From contig NZ_NIZW01000021.1 in the NCBI RefSeq assembly GCF_002727185.1, forward strand, positions 62,001 to 126,000: a DNA stretch of 64,000 nt, read 5' to 3'. A program made the translations under genes and the position numbers. Of the stretch, positions 42,154-51,222 are shown in pieces (position 1 is the stretch's first letter; every line of letters starts with the position of its first letter). The DNA comes from Rhodopirellula bahusiensis. Lineage in GTDB: Bacteria > Planctomycetota > Planctomycetia > Pirellulales > Pirellulaceae. The notes below the pieces were generated by a model that saw only the letters and a list, made by a program, of their open reading frames with translations, had not been told where the DNA came from and searched no databases.

Positions 42154-44651
42154 ACGACCCGCGAGCGGATCGATTGTTGAAGGCCTGGGAAACTCCCAAG
42201 GGATGGCGCTATTGGTCGGCAGTCAACAACAGCGAAGTCGGTTTGTGGTACACGCTCACCGCGTTCGCGTTTTTCTTGTTCGGCGGGGTGTTGGCGCTGA
42301 TCATGCGGGTGCAATTGGCGGTGCCCGACAACGATTGGTTGACTCCCGACCAGTACAACCAAATCTTCACCATGCACGGCAGCGTGATGATGTTTTTGTT
42401 TGCGGTGCCAATCTTAGAAGCCATCTCGATCATGTTGCTTCCCGAGATGCTGGGCGCGCGAGACCTGCCGTTTCCGAGGTTGTCGGCGTACGGCTATTGG
42501 TGCTTTCTGATCGGCGGCGTGTTCGTGTGCGGTTCGCTGTTCTTTGGCGTTGGACCTCGCGGTGGTTGGTTCATGTATCCGCCGATGACGACGGAGTACC
42601 AAGACGGCATCGGGCCTGACATCTGGTTGCTGGGGCTTTCGTTCATCGAGATCGCATCGATTGCCGCAGCAGTTGAATTGATTGTTGGCGCATTGAAGTG
42701 CCGTCCGCCTGGCATGCGATTGAATCTGATCCCGCTTTACGCTTGGTACATCCTGGTGGTGGCGGTGATGATCCTGTTCGCGTTTCCGCCATTGATCGCC
42801 GGCGATCTGCTGATGGAACTGGAGCGGGCCATGGATTGGCCGTTCTTCGATGTCGAGCGGGGTGGAGACCCAATGCTGTGGCAGCACTTGTTTTGGATCT
42901 TTGGACACCCCGAGGTCTACATCGTTTTTCTGCCTTCCATCGCATTGGTCGCGATGATGGTTCCCACGTTCGCTCGCACGCCGATGGCTGGCTACGGGTG
43001 GATCGTGTTGGCCGCGGTGGGGACGGGGTTCCTGAGTTTCGGGTTGTGGGTGCATCACATGTTCACGACCGGATTGCCGGGGATCTCGATCGGGATCTTC
43101 TCCGCTGCGTCCGAGGCCGTGGCAATTCCGACCGGCGTGCAGATTTTCTGCTTCATCGCGACGCTGTTGGTTGGACGTGTTCAGCGCAACGTCTGTCTGA
43201 AATTCGTCCTGGCCGGGTTGGCGACGTTCATCATTGGCGGGCTGACAGGTGTGATGGTCGCGATCGCTCCGTTTGATTACCAAGCCCACGACACTTACTT
43301 CATCGTCGGACATTTGCACTACGTGTTGATCGGTGGCACGATCTTTCCAATCGTCGCCGGGTTCTATTACTACTACCCGTTTGTAACCGGCAAGCAACTT
43401 TCAGAGCGGTTGGGCAACATCACGTTTTGGTTGATGTTGATCGGATTCAATGTGGCGTTCTTTCCGATGCACATCGCGGGATTGTTGGGGATGCCTCGCC
43501 GCGTCTACACCTTCCCGGGTGGAATGGGGTTCGAAGGGCCCAACCTGATTTCGTCGATTGGTGCGTTTGCTTTGGGAACCGGTTTCCTGGTTCTGCTCTG
43601 GGATGTTTTTCGCCCCAAAGGCAAGCAGCCGTTGGTGCCGCGGAACGTTTGGAATGCGGGAACGCTGGAATGGAGCGGTGAGGTCCCGGACCAGCCCTGG
43701 GGGATTCGCTCGATTCCGATCATCAATTCGCGGTACCCGCTGTGGGAACAAGAGAACCTGCTGGCCGACATTGATGCCGGCAACTTCTATCTGCCCGATG
43801 CGGAGGAAGGACGACGAGAGACGTTGGTGACCAGTGCGGTGGATGCGGAGTTGATGCAGTGCTTGCGGGTTCCGGGACCATCGTTCTTGCCGTTTTGGGC
43901 GGCGGTGTTCACCGGTGGAGTCTTCATCTTTTCAACTTATCACTGGTGGATCCCGGCCGGTTGTTGCAGTGTGCTCTCGTTCGCGACCATCGTGACTTGG
44001 TTGTGGACCGGGACCGCGGAGATTCCTGAAAAGGAAACCAAGCCGGTTGGATTGGGCCAATCGTTGCCGCTGTATGTTTCAGGGCCTGCGGCGGTGGGTT
44101 GGTGGGCGATGTTCATCACAATGCTGGGCGACATGACAGCGTTCATTTCGCTGGTGTTTGGCTACTTCTTCTACTGGACCGTGCACGAAGACTTTCCGCC
44201 GGAACAATGGAACGGCGAACCGGTTGTTGGTGCCGGAACGATCTGGCCCTTGGTGTCCGTGGGGCTGGCCGTCGTCGCGTGGTGCGCGGTCGTGATGGCT
44301 CGTCGTCTGAATCGCGAGGATCATTCGGTCGGCTTTTATTCATCGAGTCTGTTGGCGGTCGCAGTGACCGTCGCGTCGGGTGCGGCACTTGTTTGGGGCC
44401 CGTATTCCAACGGCATGGATCCGACCGTGCACGTGTACAGCTCAACGACCGGCGTGTTGGTGTTGTGGACGGTGGTGCATTTAGCTCTTGGTGCCACGAT
44501 GTTGGTTTACTGCATCGCCCGGCGTCTGTTTGGAAAGATGGATGCGAAGCATGATGCGGACATCGTCAACGTCACCTTGGGTTGGCACTTCCTTATGCTG
44601 ACCGTTGCGATCACTGGGTCGGTGCTGGCTCTCTTTCCTTGGGTGGCCTGA
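42150..44651 (+). CDS. coxA: Cytochrome c oxidase subunit I-III fusion
   Basis: The 833-residue protein begins with a full subunit I (about residues 1-560). It contains the low-spin heme and CuB histidines in HGSVMMFLF and in GHPEVYIVFLP with the cross-linked tyrosine, the HHMFTTGLPG pair, and FDYQAHDTYFIVGHLHYVLIG. The glutamate in GHPEVY points to the A1-type proton channel. The last quarter (about 590-833) carries subunit III-like helices, so the two subunits are fused. It reduces oxygen to water and pumps protons. Confidence 0.95.
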   Translation: MNDPRADRLLKAWETPKGWRYWSAVNNSEVGLWYTLTAFAFFLFGGVLALIMRVQLAVPDNDWLTPDQYNQIFTMHGSVMMFLFAVPILEAISIMLLPEMLGARDLPFPRLSAYGYWCFLIGGVFVCGSLFFGVGPRGGWFMYPPMTTEYQDGIGPDIWLLGLSFIEIASIAAAVELIVGALKCRPPGMRLNLIPLYAWYILVVAVMILFAFPPLIAGDLLMELERAMDWPFFDVERGGDPMLWQHLFWIFGHPEVYIVFLPSIALVAMMVPTFARTPMAGYGWIVLAAVGTGFLSFGLWVHHMFTTGLPGISIGIFSAASEAVAIPTGVQIFCFIATLLVGRVQRNVCLKFVLAGLATFIIGGLTGVMVAIAPFDYQAHDTYFIVGHLHYVLIGGTIFPIVAGFYYYYPFVTGKQLSERLGNITFWLMLIGFNVAFFPMHIAGLLGMPRRVYTFPGGMGFEGPNLISSIGAFALGTGFLVLLWDVFRPKGKQPLVPRNVWNAGTLEWSGEVPDQPWGIRSIPIINSRYPLWEQENLLADIDAGNFYLPDAEEGRRETLVTSAVDAELMQCLRVPGPSFLPFWAAVFTGGVFIFSTYHWWIPAGCCSVLSFATIVTWLWTGTAEIPEKETKPVGLGQSLPLYVSGPAAVGWWAMFITMLGDMTAFISLVFGYFFYWTVHEDFPPEQWNGEPVVGAGTIWPLVSVGLAVVAWCAVVMARRLNREDHSVGFYSSSLLAVAVTVASGAALVWGPYSNGMDPTVHVYSSTTGVLVLWTVVHLALGATMLVYCIARRLFGKMDAKHDADIVNVTLGWHFLMLTVAITGSVLALFPWVA

Positions 44652-45064
44652 TGAGTGAGAGCATGAACCAGCAACCGGTACCACTTCATGATCACGGGCA
44701 ACGACGCCCGATGAAGAAGCGTTTGTGGTGGATCGCGATCTCTCCCACGGTGTGGGCCATTCATTTCTTGGCGTGCTACATCACCGCTGCGGTCTGGTGC
44801 GAAAAGATCGGCGAGGGAAACCTTCGCCCTCTTCAGATATCCGTCGGGATCTACACGGCGATCGCCCTGCCAATGATCATCTGGGTTGGCTACTCGAGCT
44901 ATCGCAACTTTCGACGCGGCGATCCACCTGTTCCGTTTGACTTTGACGATCCCACGGACCGAACGCACTTCTTTGGCTTCACCGCGTTCTTGCTGTCAGC
45001 ACTGAGCGTCGTGGCGACTTTGTTCACCGTTTTGGTGTTCGTCTTGGTGGGGAGTTGTGACTGA
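44651..45064 (+). CDS. Membrane protein of the cytochrome oxidase operon
   Basis: The 137-residue protein has three hydrophobic helices (LWWIAISPTVWAIHFLACYI, ISVGIYTAIALPMIIWVGY, FGFTAFLLSALSVVATLFT) separated by hydrophilic loops. Its ATG shares one base with the stop of the subunit I gene, and its own stop shares one base with the next start, so it is firmly within the operon. I recognise no named family; its place suggests an accessory or assembly role in oxidase biogenesis. Confidence 0.8.
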   Translation: MSESMNQQPVPLHDHGQRRPMKKRLWWIAISPTVWAIHFLACYITAAVWCEKIGEGNLRPLQISVGIYTAIALPMIIWVGYSSYRNFRRGDPPVPFDFDDPTDRTHFFGFTAFLLSALSVVATLFTVLVFVLVGSCD

Positions 45065-45735
45065 TGAAACTTTGGATGTGGAATCTCGGCTGGTTGGTGC
45101 TCGGACTTGCGTGGTTGGGGCCGTTGCCTGAACTCGCACAAGTCTCCTTTGCCGCTCACATGACGTTGCACATGGCGGTCGTAGCCGTTGCGTCTCCGTT
45201 GCTCGCGATCGCCGCCTCCGGGACGCGATTGGATCCTGTTCGGAAAGTGCCGAGTTTGTTTTCGCCGATCCCAGCTTCGGTGGGTGAGCTGTTGATCGTA
45301 TGGGCGTGGCACGCGCCGGGGCTGCATCACTTTGCTCGTCACTCATTGCTGGGTTTCGTAATCGAGCAATCCATGTTTCTGGCGGCTGGAGTGTGGGTGT
45401 GGATCTCGGCGTTTGGAGGCTCGGCACCGCGTTCGCCATCTCGCAGCGGTGCGGGGGTGATTGGGTTGTTGCTGACTTCCATGCACATGACGTTGCTTGG
45501 TGCCTTGCTGACGCTTTCGCCGAGATTGCTCTATTCACACCATCATTCGGTGTGGCTGGAACCAATCACGGACCAACACCTTGGCGGAGCGGTGATGCTG
45601 GTGGTTGGCGGGATCGCATTCTTGGCCGGCGGTCTCTGGCTCACGAAGGATTTGGTCGGCGATGGCGAGAAGCTTTCGTCGCGACTTGCTCCTGCATCGT
45701 TCCAGCGACATTTCGGGAGTGCACCTCATGAATGA
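45064..45735 (+). CDS. ctaG: CtaG-type cytochrome c oxidase assembly protein (caa3)
   Basis: The 223-residue membrane protein has the caa3_CtaG pattern: several helices with histidine-rich signatures such as AAHMTLHMAVVAVASPLLAI, VWAWHAPGLHHFARHS and the SMHMTLLGALLTL segment. CtaG of this type is needed for assembly of caa3 oxidase, probably through copper insertion. It overlaps the preceding gene by one base. No Sco- or heme-A-synthase gene is present in the window. Confidence 0.9.
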   Translation: MKLWMWNLGWLVLGLAWLGPLPELAQVSFAAHMTLHMAVVAVASPLLAIAASGTRLDPVRKVPSLFSPIPASVGELLIVWAWHAPGLHHFARHSLLGFVIEQSMFLAAGVWVWISAFGGSAPRSPSRSGAGVIGLLLTSMHMTLLGALLTLSPRLLYSHHHSVWLEPITDQHLGGAVMLVVGGIAFLAGGLWLTKDLVGDGEKLSSRLAPASFQRHFGSAPHE

Positions 45736-45777
45736 TTCTGGATTTCACCTTTCAACGCAAATCGATGGTGCGGGCTC

Positions 45778-46872
45778 ATGTTGTTGATTTGGAAGCGAGT
45801 CTTGATCGCGTGTTGCGTTTTGGGGATTCTGGGAACAGTTGTCTTGGTGAGCGGAGTGGTTCCGGTCAAGGCCAGCAGTGGTCACTGGCAGATCACACGT
45901 TGGTTTCTCAACTTCGCGAGCGACCGATCGGTGAGTTTTCACTCTCGTGGGACTCAGCCACCAGAAGACAGTGGCCTGATGGACGCGAGATTGGGAGCCG
46001 AGATCTATAAAACGAACTGCCGTTTCTGTCACGGTTTGCCGGGGCAAGAACAGCCGCCAGTTGCCAAGGGGATGACGCCGACACCACCGAGGCTGGACCG
46101 ATCGCTGCTTGAGAAGGAACCGAGGGAGTTGCACTACATCATCCAGCACGGAATCAAGTTCGCTGGCATGCCCGCTTGGCCCGTTCCAACGCGAAGTGAT
46201 GAGATCTGGCCGGTGGTCGCCCACCTGCGACAATCTTTGGAAGAGAATCGCGAAACCTTTGATACGGAACGATCAGAAAGCGACTTGGCGGCACTCGCGA
46301 AGTTGCCTGTCCTTCAAGCTTGCGTTGATTGTCATGGCGTGGACGGAGCCAGCCGTGCGGGCAAACAAGTTCCGCATCTGACCGGTCAAGGGGAAGGCTA
46401 TCTCCGGCTGTCGTTACTTGCGTTCCGATCTTCCGAACGGAACAGTGGTGTGATGATGCCGGTGTGTCATGCTCTGACCGATCAAGAAGTGGATGCTCTA
46501 TCCAAACACTATCACGAAACGGTTTCGACCAATATGCCTGCCAGTCTTGAAGCAGAGGTAGCGGATCACGCTGCGATTGAACGAGGCCGTAAGCTCGCGA
46601 TGAATGGTGATCGGGGACGAAAGATACCTTCTTGTCAAAAGTGTCACGGACCGGATGCGGAGAACCGACGCGATGAATACCCGAACTTGGCGGGGCAGTC
46701 AAAGTGGTATCTGCAGCGACAATTGGAACTATTCCTGAAGCGAGCCCGATGTGGGGCTCAAACGGCACGCTTGATGCATCCCATCGCAGACAAGTTGTCC
46801 GAGCAGGAACGTTCTGATCTGGCAACCTTTTACGCTTCCCTGCAAACGCCCGACGAACGTCCGGGAAAATGA
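45778..46872 (+). CDS. Membrane-anchored triheme c-type cytochrome
   Basis: The 364-residue protein has an uncleaved N-terminal membrane anchor (about residues 7-30), and three heme-binding motifs: CRFCH (81-85), CVDCH (182-186) and CQKCH (286-290). The three cytochrome domains follow each other along the periplasmic part. The gene lies 42 bases downstream of ctaG, so it is likely the last gene of the oxidase operon and a donor to subunit II. Confidence 0.9.
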   Translation: MLLIWKRVLIACCVLGILGTVVLVSGVVPVKASSGHWQITRWFLNFASDRSVSFHSRGTQPPEDSGLMDARLGAEIYKTNCRFCHGLPGQEQPPVAKGMTPTPPRLDRSLLEKEPRELHYIIQHGIKFAGMPAWPVPTRSDEIWPVVAHLRQSLEENRETFDTERSESDLAALAKLPVLQACVDCHGVDGASRAGKQVPHLTGQGEGYLRLSLLAFRSSERNSGVMMPVCHALTDQEVDALSKHYHETVSTNMPASLEAEVADHAAIERGRKLAMNGDRGRKIPSCQKCHGPDAENRRDEYPNLAGQSKWYLQRQLELFLKRARCGAQTARLMHPIADKLSEQERSDLATFYASLQTPDERPGK

Positions 46873-46959
46873 ACTGGCCCATCGCTGATTTCATTCGGCT
46901 ACCGCGAGGAAGACGTCTTGTTCTTTCACCACACACAGCCAGCAATGGAAGGTTTGATC

Positions 46960-47304
46960 ATGGCCACCAGCCTATCGGAGAAGCAAGAAGAGATTTACGA
47001 AGAGTTCTATGACCTCGTGAACATGCAACCCAAAGAGATCGAGAATTGGTTGGAAACGGACGAGTCCAGATCAGTTGGTCAAACCAAAGAAGGCGATGAT
47101 GAGTCCGTAGGTCGCCAGTCGGCTCGCAAGATCATCGAGATCAAACGCACCAACAAATCGGATCTCTCTGACGAACAAGTGGATCACATGCAAAAGGTTT
47201 GTGGCTACATCAAGCGGCATGTGGCACAAGAACCCGACGGCGATGTTTCAGGAACGGACTGGTGCTACAGCCTCAAGAATTGGGGCCATGATCCTTCGAA
47301 GTAA
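46960..47304 (+). CDS. DUF3140 protein
   Basis: About 114 residues from the ATG at 46960, which is preceded by GAAGG. The sequence has the DUF3140 pattern: IYEEFYDLVNMQPKEIENWL at the start, QSARKIIEIKRTNKSDLSDEQ in the middle, and QKVCGYIKRHVAQ. The closing segment is TDWCYSLKNWGHDP. DUF3140 members are small proteins of unknown function seen with stress genes. A longer in-frame start upstream has no family resemblance. Confidence 0.85.
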   Translation: MATSLSEKQEEIYEEFYDLVNMQPKEIENWLETDESRSVGQTKEGDDESVGRQSARKIIEIKRTNKSDLSDEQVDHMQKVCGYIKRHVAQEPDGDVSGTDWCYSLKNWGHDPSK

Positions 47305-47311
47305 AGAAATG

Positions 47312-47345
47312 GGCAGGCCCACTGAATGGGTGAGCCTGCCTCGCG
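47312..47345 (+). terminator. Hairpin terminator between convergent genes
   Basis: GGCAGG pairs with CCTGCC, with a second short stem CCCA/TGGG, at 47312-47340. It is followed by TCGCGTTTTGG on the plus strand. It lies eight bases after the stop of the DUF3140 gene and before the end of the convergent SDR gene. Confidence 0.6.
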
Positions 47346-47385
47346 TTTTGGAGTAAGTCGGTAACATGTCTTTGTGCTGGCTGGA

Positions 47386-48288
47386 TCACACGGGTGTGCG
47401 TCCGCCGGTGCATCCGAAGACTTCACCGGTCACGTAGCTCGCATCGGGGCTGGCCAACCAGACGTAGAGCGGTGCCAGTTCAATCGGTTGGGCAGGGCGT
47501 CCGAACAGACTGCTCCCCCCGAACTCTTTGAACTTGTCTTTGGGCATCGATCCTGGAATCAGTGGTGTCCAAACCGGGCCAGGTGCAACCGCGTTGACTC
47601 GCACTCCGTGGTCCATTGCCAATTTTGCCAGGCCTTTCGTCATGCCCAACAGGGCCGACTTCGTGGACGAGTATGGCAACAAGTAGGGCGAAGGATCATA
47701 GCCTTGGATCGAAGCCGTGTTGATGATGCTTCCGCCCGGTGGGAGATGTTTCATCACGGCTCGTGAGAGCCAGAATGGAGCGTAGACATTGGTTTTGAAG
47801 ATGCGATCGAACAGTTCGGTCGAGAACTCGTCCACATCGTTGGCCGTTTCTTGGTAAGCCGCGTTGTTGACGAGAATATCGATCGCCCCGTGTTCTTGGT
47901 GGGTCTTTTCGATCAAATCATTGCAGAACGATTCCTCGCGAAGATCGCCGCGAATCACGGACACGTCGACGCCAGCTTGCTTGACGATTTCTGCCGTTTG
48001 ATTCGCATCCGCGTCTTCGGAGAGATAATTGATCGCGACGTTCGCACCTTCTCGGGCGTAGCAAATTGCTATCGCGCGACCAATGCCGCTGTCCGCGCCG
48101 GTGATCAATGCAGTCAGGCCTTTCAACTTGCCCGATCCCTCGTAGCTTTCCTCGCCGTGATCGGGCTGCGGTTTCATTTTCTCGCTGCTGCCCGGCATCT
48201 TCATCGCTTCTTGATCTTTGAAGGGCGGCCTCGCATACGCTTGTCTCGGATCGACCAACTGAACGCGTTCATCGGTAGCGGTGGACAT
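47386..48288 (-). CDS. SDR oxidoreductase, general-stress YhdG/YdaD type
   Basis: The 300-residue protein has an N-terminal extension of about 35 residues (QAYARPPFKDQEAMKMPG) before the Rossmann motif ITGADSGIGRAIA, with VNNAA, STASI-like serine (INTASIQG), the YxxxK pair in LPYSSTKSAL and a closing FGCTGG. This long-headed form matches general-stress SDR proteins such as YdaD/GSP39. A GGAGA ribosome site is seen upstream. Substrate unknown. Confidence 0.9.
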   Translation of the reverse strand: MSTATDERVQLVDPRQAYARPPFKDQEAMKMPGSSEKMKPQPDHGEESYEGSGKLKGLTALITGADSGIGRAIAICYAREGANVAINYLSEDADANQTAEIVKQAGVDVSVIRGDLREESFCNDLIEKTHQEHGAIDILVNNAAYQETANDVDEFSTELFDRIFKTNVYAPFWLSRAVMKHLPPGGSIINTASIQGYDPSPYLLPYSSTKSALLGMTKGLAKLAMDHGVRVNAVAPGPVWTPLIPGSMPKDKFKEFGGSSLFGRPAQPIELAPLYVWLASPDASYVTGEVFGCTGGRTPV

Positions 48289-48534
48289 CTAAAATCTCCG
48301 TTTTTACTGGGTATATCTGCGTCGAAGTTTGGGAAGGCATCGCGCCGGTGACGCGAGGATTGATCGTTGCAAACAATGTTCCGAATGATCATCCGAAGCC
48401 TCACCCGGAGAATGCCTGTGACTAATTTCCGCGAGTCCGGAACACCAATTGCTTTGCATTGTCAACAAGCAGCTCGAAAGCTCGCGAATTGCGAGCATTG
48501 AGATCCAATTGAAACATCGCAAAACGAGGTCGTC

Positions 48535-49521
48535 ATGAGTGCGTCAGCAACCGAAAAGAAGTGTGAGACGATGAATGCAGTCGTCTACGATGACTATGGC
48601 AGTCCGAACGTGTTGCACTCGGGCGTCGTTCCGCTGCCCGACCGACTGCCCGGTCAGGTTCTGATCGATGTCCGAGCGTCGAGCGTGAACCCGATCGACT
48701 ACCGAATTCGCAGTGGTGAGATGAAAGGGTTGCTGCCGGGCGGGTTCCCTCGCGTTCCCGGCTACGACGTCGCGGGAATCATCGCCGATTGCGCGTCCGA
48801 CGGGCCCTTTGAAGTGGGCGATCGGGTGATCGCGTTTCTCGATACCATGCGAGGTGGTGCGAGTGCCGATTTCGCGGTCGCCGCCGTAGACGTGACCGCA
48901 GCGATCCCCGACTCCCTGAGTTTCAACGAAGCGGCAGCGATTCCCTTGGCCGGAACAACCGCCCTGCAATCACTTCGCTATCATGGAAACATCGCAGAGG
49001 GAAAACGCGTTCTGATCAACGGAGCGAGTGGCGGAGTTGGAATGTTCGCGGTCCAGATTGCCAAGGCATTCAACTGCCATGTCGATGCGGTCGCGAGTGG
49101 CGACAACGAGGAATTCTGTCGATCGCTCGGCGCGGACCACTTTTACAATTACGAAACGACGGACTTCACCGAATCGGAAGAGCGTTGGGATCTCATTTTT
49201 GACGCGGCAGGGAAATCGGGATTCTGGGACGTCAAGAAAGTGCTCAACGACGGCGGACGCTATGTCTCGACCGAACCCGACGCGAAAGGCATGTTGATGA
49301 CTCTGGTAACTTGGCCGATGTCCAAATCAGGAACGGTGATGTTGGCAAAGCCCAACGCGGACGATCTGCGGACGCTGATCGAAATGCGAGAGAAAGGACA
49401 ACTGCAAATCACGATCGATGCGATTTACCCCTTCTCCCAATTGAGTCAAGCTCACCAGCATGTCGAGAACGGCGTGGAACGAGGCAAAGTCGTTCTGACA
49501 GCTGATGGCAGCGGCCTATGA
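48535..49521 (+). CDS. NAD(P)-dependent quinone oxidoreductase/zinc-type alcohol dehydrogenase-like protein
   Basis: The 328-residue protein is a medium-chain dehydrogenase. Its N-terminus has MNAVVYDDYGSPNVL (true start may be at the second ATG, 48568), then VNPIDYRIRSGEM, GYDVAGII and INGASGGVGMFAVQIAKAF as the nucleotide-binding site. No zinc-ligand cysteines are visible, so it is of the quinone-oxidoreductase type. Reaction: reduction of quinones or enones with NADPH. Confidence 0.87.
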   Translation: MSASATEKKCETMNAVVYDDYGSPNVLHSGVVPLPDRLPGQVLIDVRASSVNPIDYRIRSGEMKGLLPGGFPRVPGYDVAGIIADCASDGPFEVGDRVIAFLDTMRGGASADFAVAAVDVTAAIPDSLSFNEAAAIPLAGTTALQSLRYHGNIAEGKRVLINGASGGVGMFAVQIAKAFNCHVDAVASGDNEEFCRSLGADHFYNYETTDFTESEERWDLIFDAAGKSGFWDVKKVLNDGGRYVSTEPDAKGMLMTLVTWPMSKSGTVMLAKPNADDLRTLIEMREKGQLQITIDAIYPFSQLSQAHQHVENGVERGKVVLTADGSGL

Positions 49522-49866
49522 TTTCAAGCCGATCCAACGCCTAGCGGATTGTTAATGTGAGCAAGTTCACAACGCGACGCGTGAGTTTTGAATTTGCGTT
49601 TTTTCGTAGGATGGCCAACGGCCTGTTTCAACATAGCCAGCGGGCAACGCCCCTGGAGCAGAACAACAAGGCCCCATTTTGGCCAACGGCCAAATTTAAT
49701 TCAGAACGTGTGGATTGATATTGGCCGTTGGCCAACCAATTTCCTTTCGTTCTCGATCCCAGGGGCGATGCCGCTGGCTTCGATGGTGTTGGCCGTTGGC
49801 CAACAAAACCGACTGCAAAAGCGCAACTTCAAAACTAACCCTTCAGGTTTGGACTACCCCCTAAGA
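49522..49866. other. Intergenic region holding a long palindrome
   Basis: About 345 bases between the oxidoreductase gene and the flavin disulfide reductase gene (convergent). No gene is present: an open frame of 108 codons on the plus strand translates the repeat itself and is rejected. The main feature is a symmetric palindromic element at 49612-49803. Confidence 0.6.
49612..49803. repeat. Long imperfect palindrome with nested GGCCAACGGCC repeats
   Basis: Four copies of a TTGGCCAACGGCCAA-type motif lie at 49612-49623, 49679-49693, 49721-49735 and 49789-49803; the first two read one way and the last two the other. Between them AGCCAGCGGGCAACGCCCCTGG (49635) pairs imperfectly with CCAGGGGCGATGCCGCTGGCT (49759). 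All three pairs share one centre near 49707, so the whole element can fold on itself. Confidence 0.85.
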
Positions 49867-51222
49867 TTACAGCATGGAGCGGACGTCCGACGCGAAGGTC
49901 GGAAACGCGAATAGGGTCGACTTCATGTCCGTTGCCGTCAGGTTGAACTTCATCGCGAGAGCAAACAGGTTGATGGTTTCCTCCGCAGAAGGGCCGAGCA
50001 AGTGAGTTCCGAGAATCTCATCGGTTTTGGAATCGACGAGGATTTTGTAGCCGGCCACCGTCGTTCCAGTTTTGCGAACGCTGCCCCACGACGAAGTGTC
50101 GTCGCTGAGAACCTTCACGTTGTCGTTGCTCTGGCGAGCAGCTTCTTCGGACAAACCGACCGAAGCGATGCATGGGATGGTGAACGCGACCTTGGGGACA
50201 TACCCGTAGTCGGGTGTCTGCTCCAAGTTGTCGGAAAACAGATTCTTTGTCGCGGTGCGTGCGTCTTCGTTTGCAACCGGCGTCAACCGAGGCATTCCGG
50301 TATCGGCGCAGTCGCCCGTTGCGAAGACTCGCGGGTTGGTTGGGCTCTGCATGAACTCGTTGACTGCGATTCCTTTTTCACTGTGCTCAATCTCGCCTCG
50401 CGAAAGGGTTAGTTCGTCGATGTTCGGGACTCGACCCGCACCGTGAATCACCAAACCACACTTGATTGGTGCATCTTCATTCGCGAGATGAACGTGCAAG
50501 CAACCGTCCGAAGATTTTTCGATGCCAGTGATCCCGGCATTCATCTGGAATTGAATTCTCTGATCACAGAGCGAATCGGTCAGTTGATTGACCAGATCGG
50601 GGTCGAACCCAGTTAGCACTTGATCGTTCTGTTCGATCACGGTCACTCGACACCCCGCACGGGCAACCACTCCTGCGAATTCCATGGAGATGTAACCACC
50701 GCCGACGAAGACAACGTGTTCGGGCATGGATTCCAGTTCAAGGAATTCATCGCTACGGGTAACGTGTTCTGCACCATCGAACGAAAGTTCTCGAGGACGC
50801 CCACCTGTGGCGATCAAGAATCGTTCGGCGGTCAGTTTCGTTCCGACGACGTCGATCGTATCGGGTGAGATGAAACGAGCGACACCGTGAAAGGTTTGGA
50901 TGTCATCGTCTTGAAAGGATTGCTCTTTCTTGTCAGCGACTGGCTGCGTGAATTCCATCTTGAAAGCGTGGAGTTGCTTCCAATCAATCGTGACCGAAGC
51001 GTCCGCGACCAACTTCCCTTCGCTGCGTTGGACTTGGTCGACCAACTGCCCCGCATTCACGTAGACCTTCTTTGGGTTGCAACCCCGCAGTGCGCAGGTT
51101 CCACCAAAGGTTCGGGAGTCGACCAAAGCAACTCGCTTACCAGTTTTTGCGATTTTAGTGGCGACCGTGCCACCGGATGGACCCGTTCCCAGGACCACCA
51201 AGTCAAATTGCTCGCTGCTCAT
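49867..51222 (-). CDS. Flavin-dependent disulfide oxidoreductase (glutathione/mercuric reductase-like)
   Basis: The 451-residue protein has an FAD-binding VVLGTGPSGGTVAT start, the redox-active disulfide CALRGC (about residues 43-48; C-x4-C) in FGGTCALRGCNPKKV, an NAD(P)-binding VVFVGGGYISMEFAGV, and a dimerisation domain. The catalytic C-terminal His-Glu pair is not obvious: the end reads LLGPSAEETINLFALAMK. It may be a dihydrolipoamide-, mycothiol- or other disulfide-reductase. It overlaps the upstream AhpD-like gene by four bases. Confidence 0.87.
   Translation of the reverse strand: MSSEQFDLVVLGTGPSGGTVATKIAKTGKRVALVDSRTFGGTCALRGCNPKKVYVNAGQLVDQVQRSEGKLVADASVTIDWKQLHAFKMEFTQPVADKKEQSFQDDDIQTFHGVARFISPDTIDVVGTKLTAERFLIATGGRPRELSFDGAEHVTRSDEFLELESMPEHVVFVGGGYISMEFAGVVARAGCRVTVIEQNDQVLTGFDPDLVNQLTDSLCDQRIQFQMNAGITGIEKSSDGCLHVHLANEDAPIKCGLVIHGAGRVPNIDELTLSRGEIEHSEKGIAVNEFMQSPTNPRVFATGDCADTGMPRLTPVANEDARTATKNLFSDNLEQTPDYGYVPKVAFTIPCIASVGLSEEAARQSNDNVKVLSDDTSSWGSVRKTGTTVAGYKILVDSKTDEILGTHLLGPSAEETINLFALAMKFNLTATDMKSTLFAFPTFASDVRSML

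Noticed and set aside
42414-43397. A 327-codon open frame on the minus strand
   Set aside because: It lies wholly inside the cytochrome oxidase subunit I gene; its product is a histidine/arginine/glutamine-rich string typical of the antisense of a hydrophobic protein.
49612-49803. CRISPR-like repeat array
   Set aside because: Repeats are inverted around one centre, spacers are unequal, and no cas gene is present.
49588-49914. A 108-codon open frame on the plus strand
   Set aside because: It translates the long palindrome at 49.6 kb; no ribosome binding site and no family.
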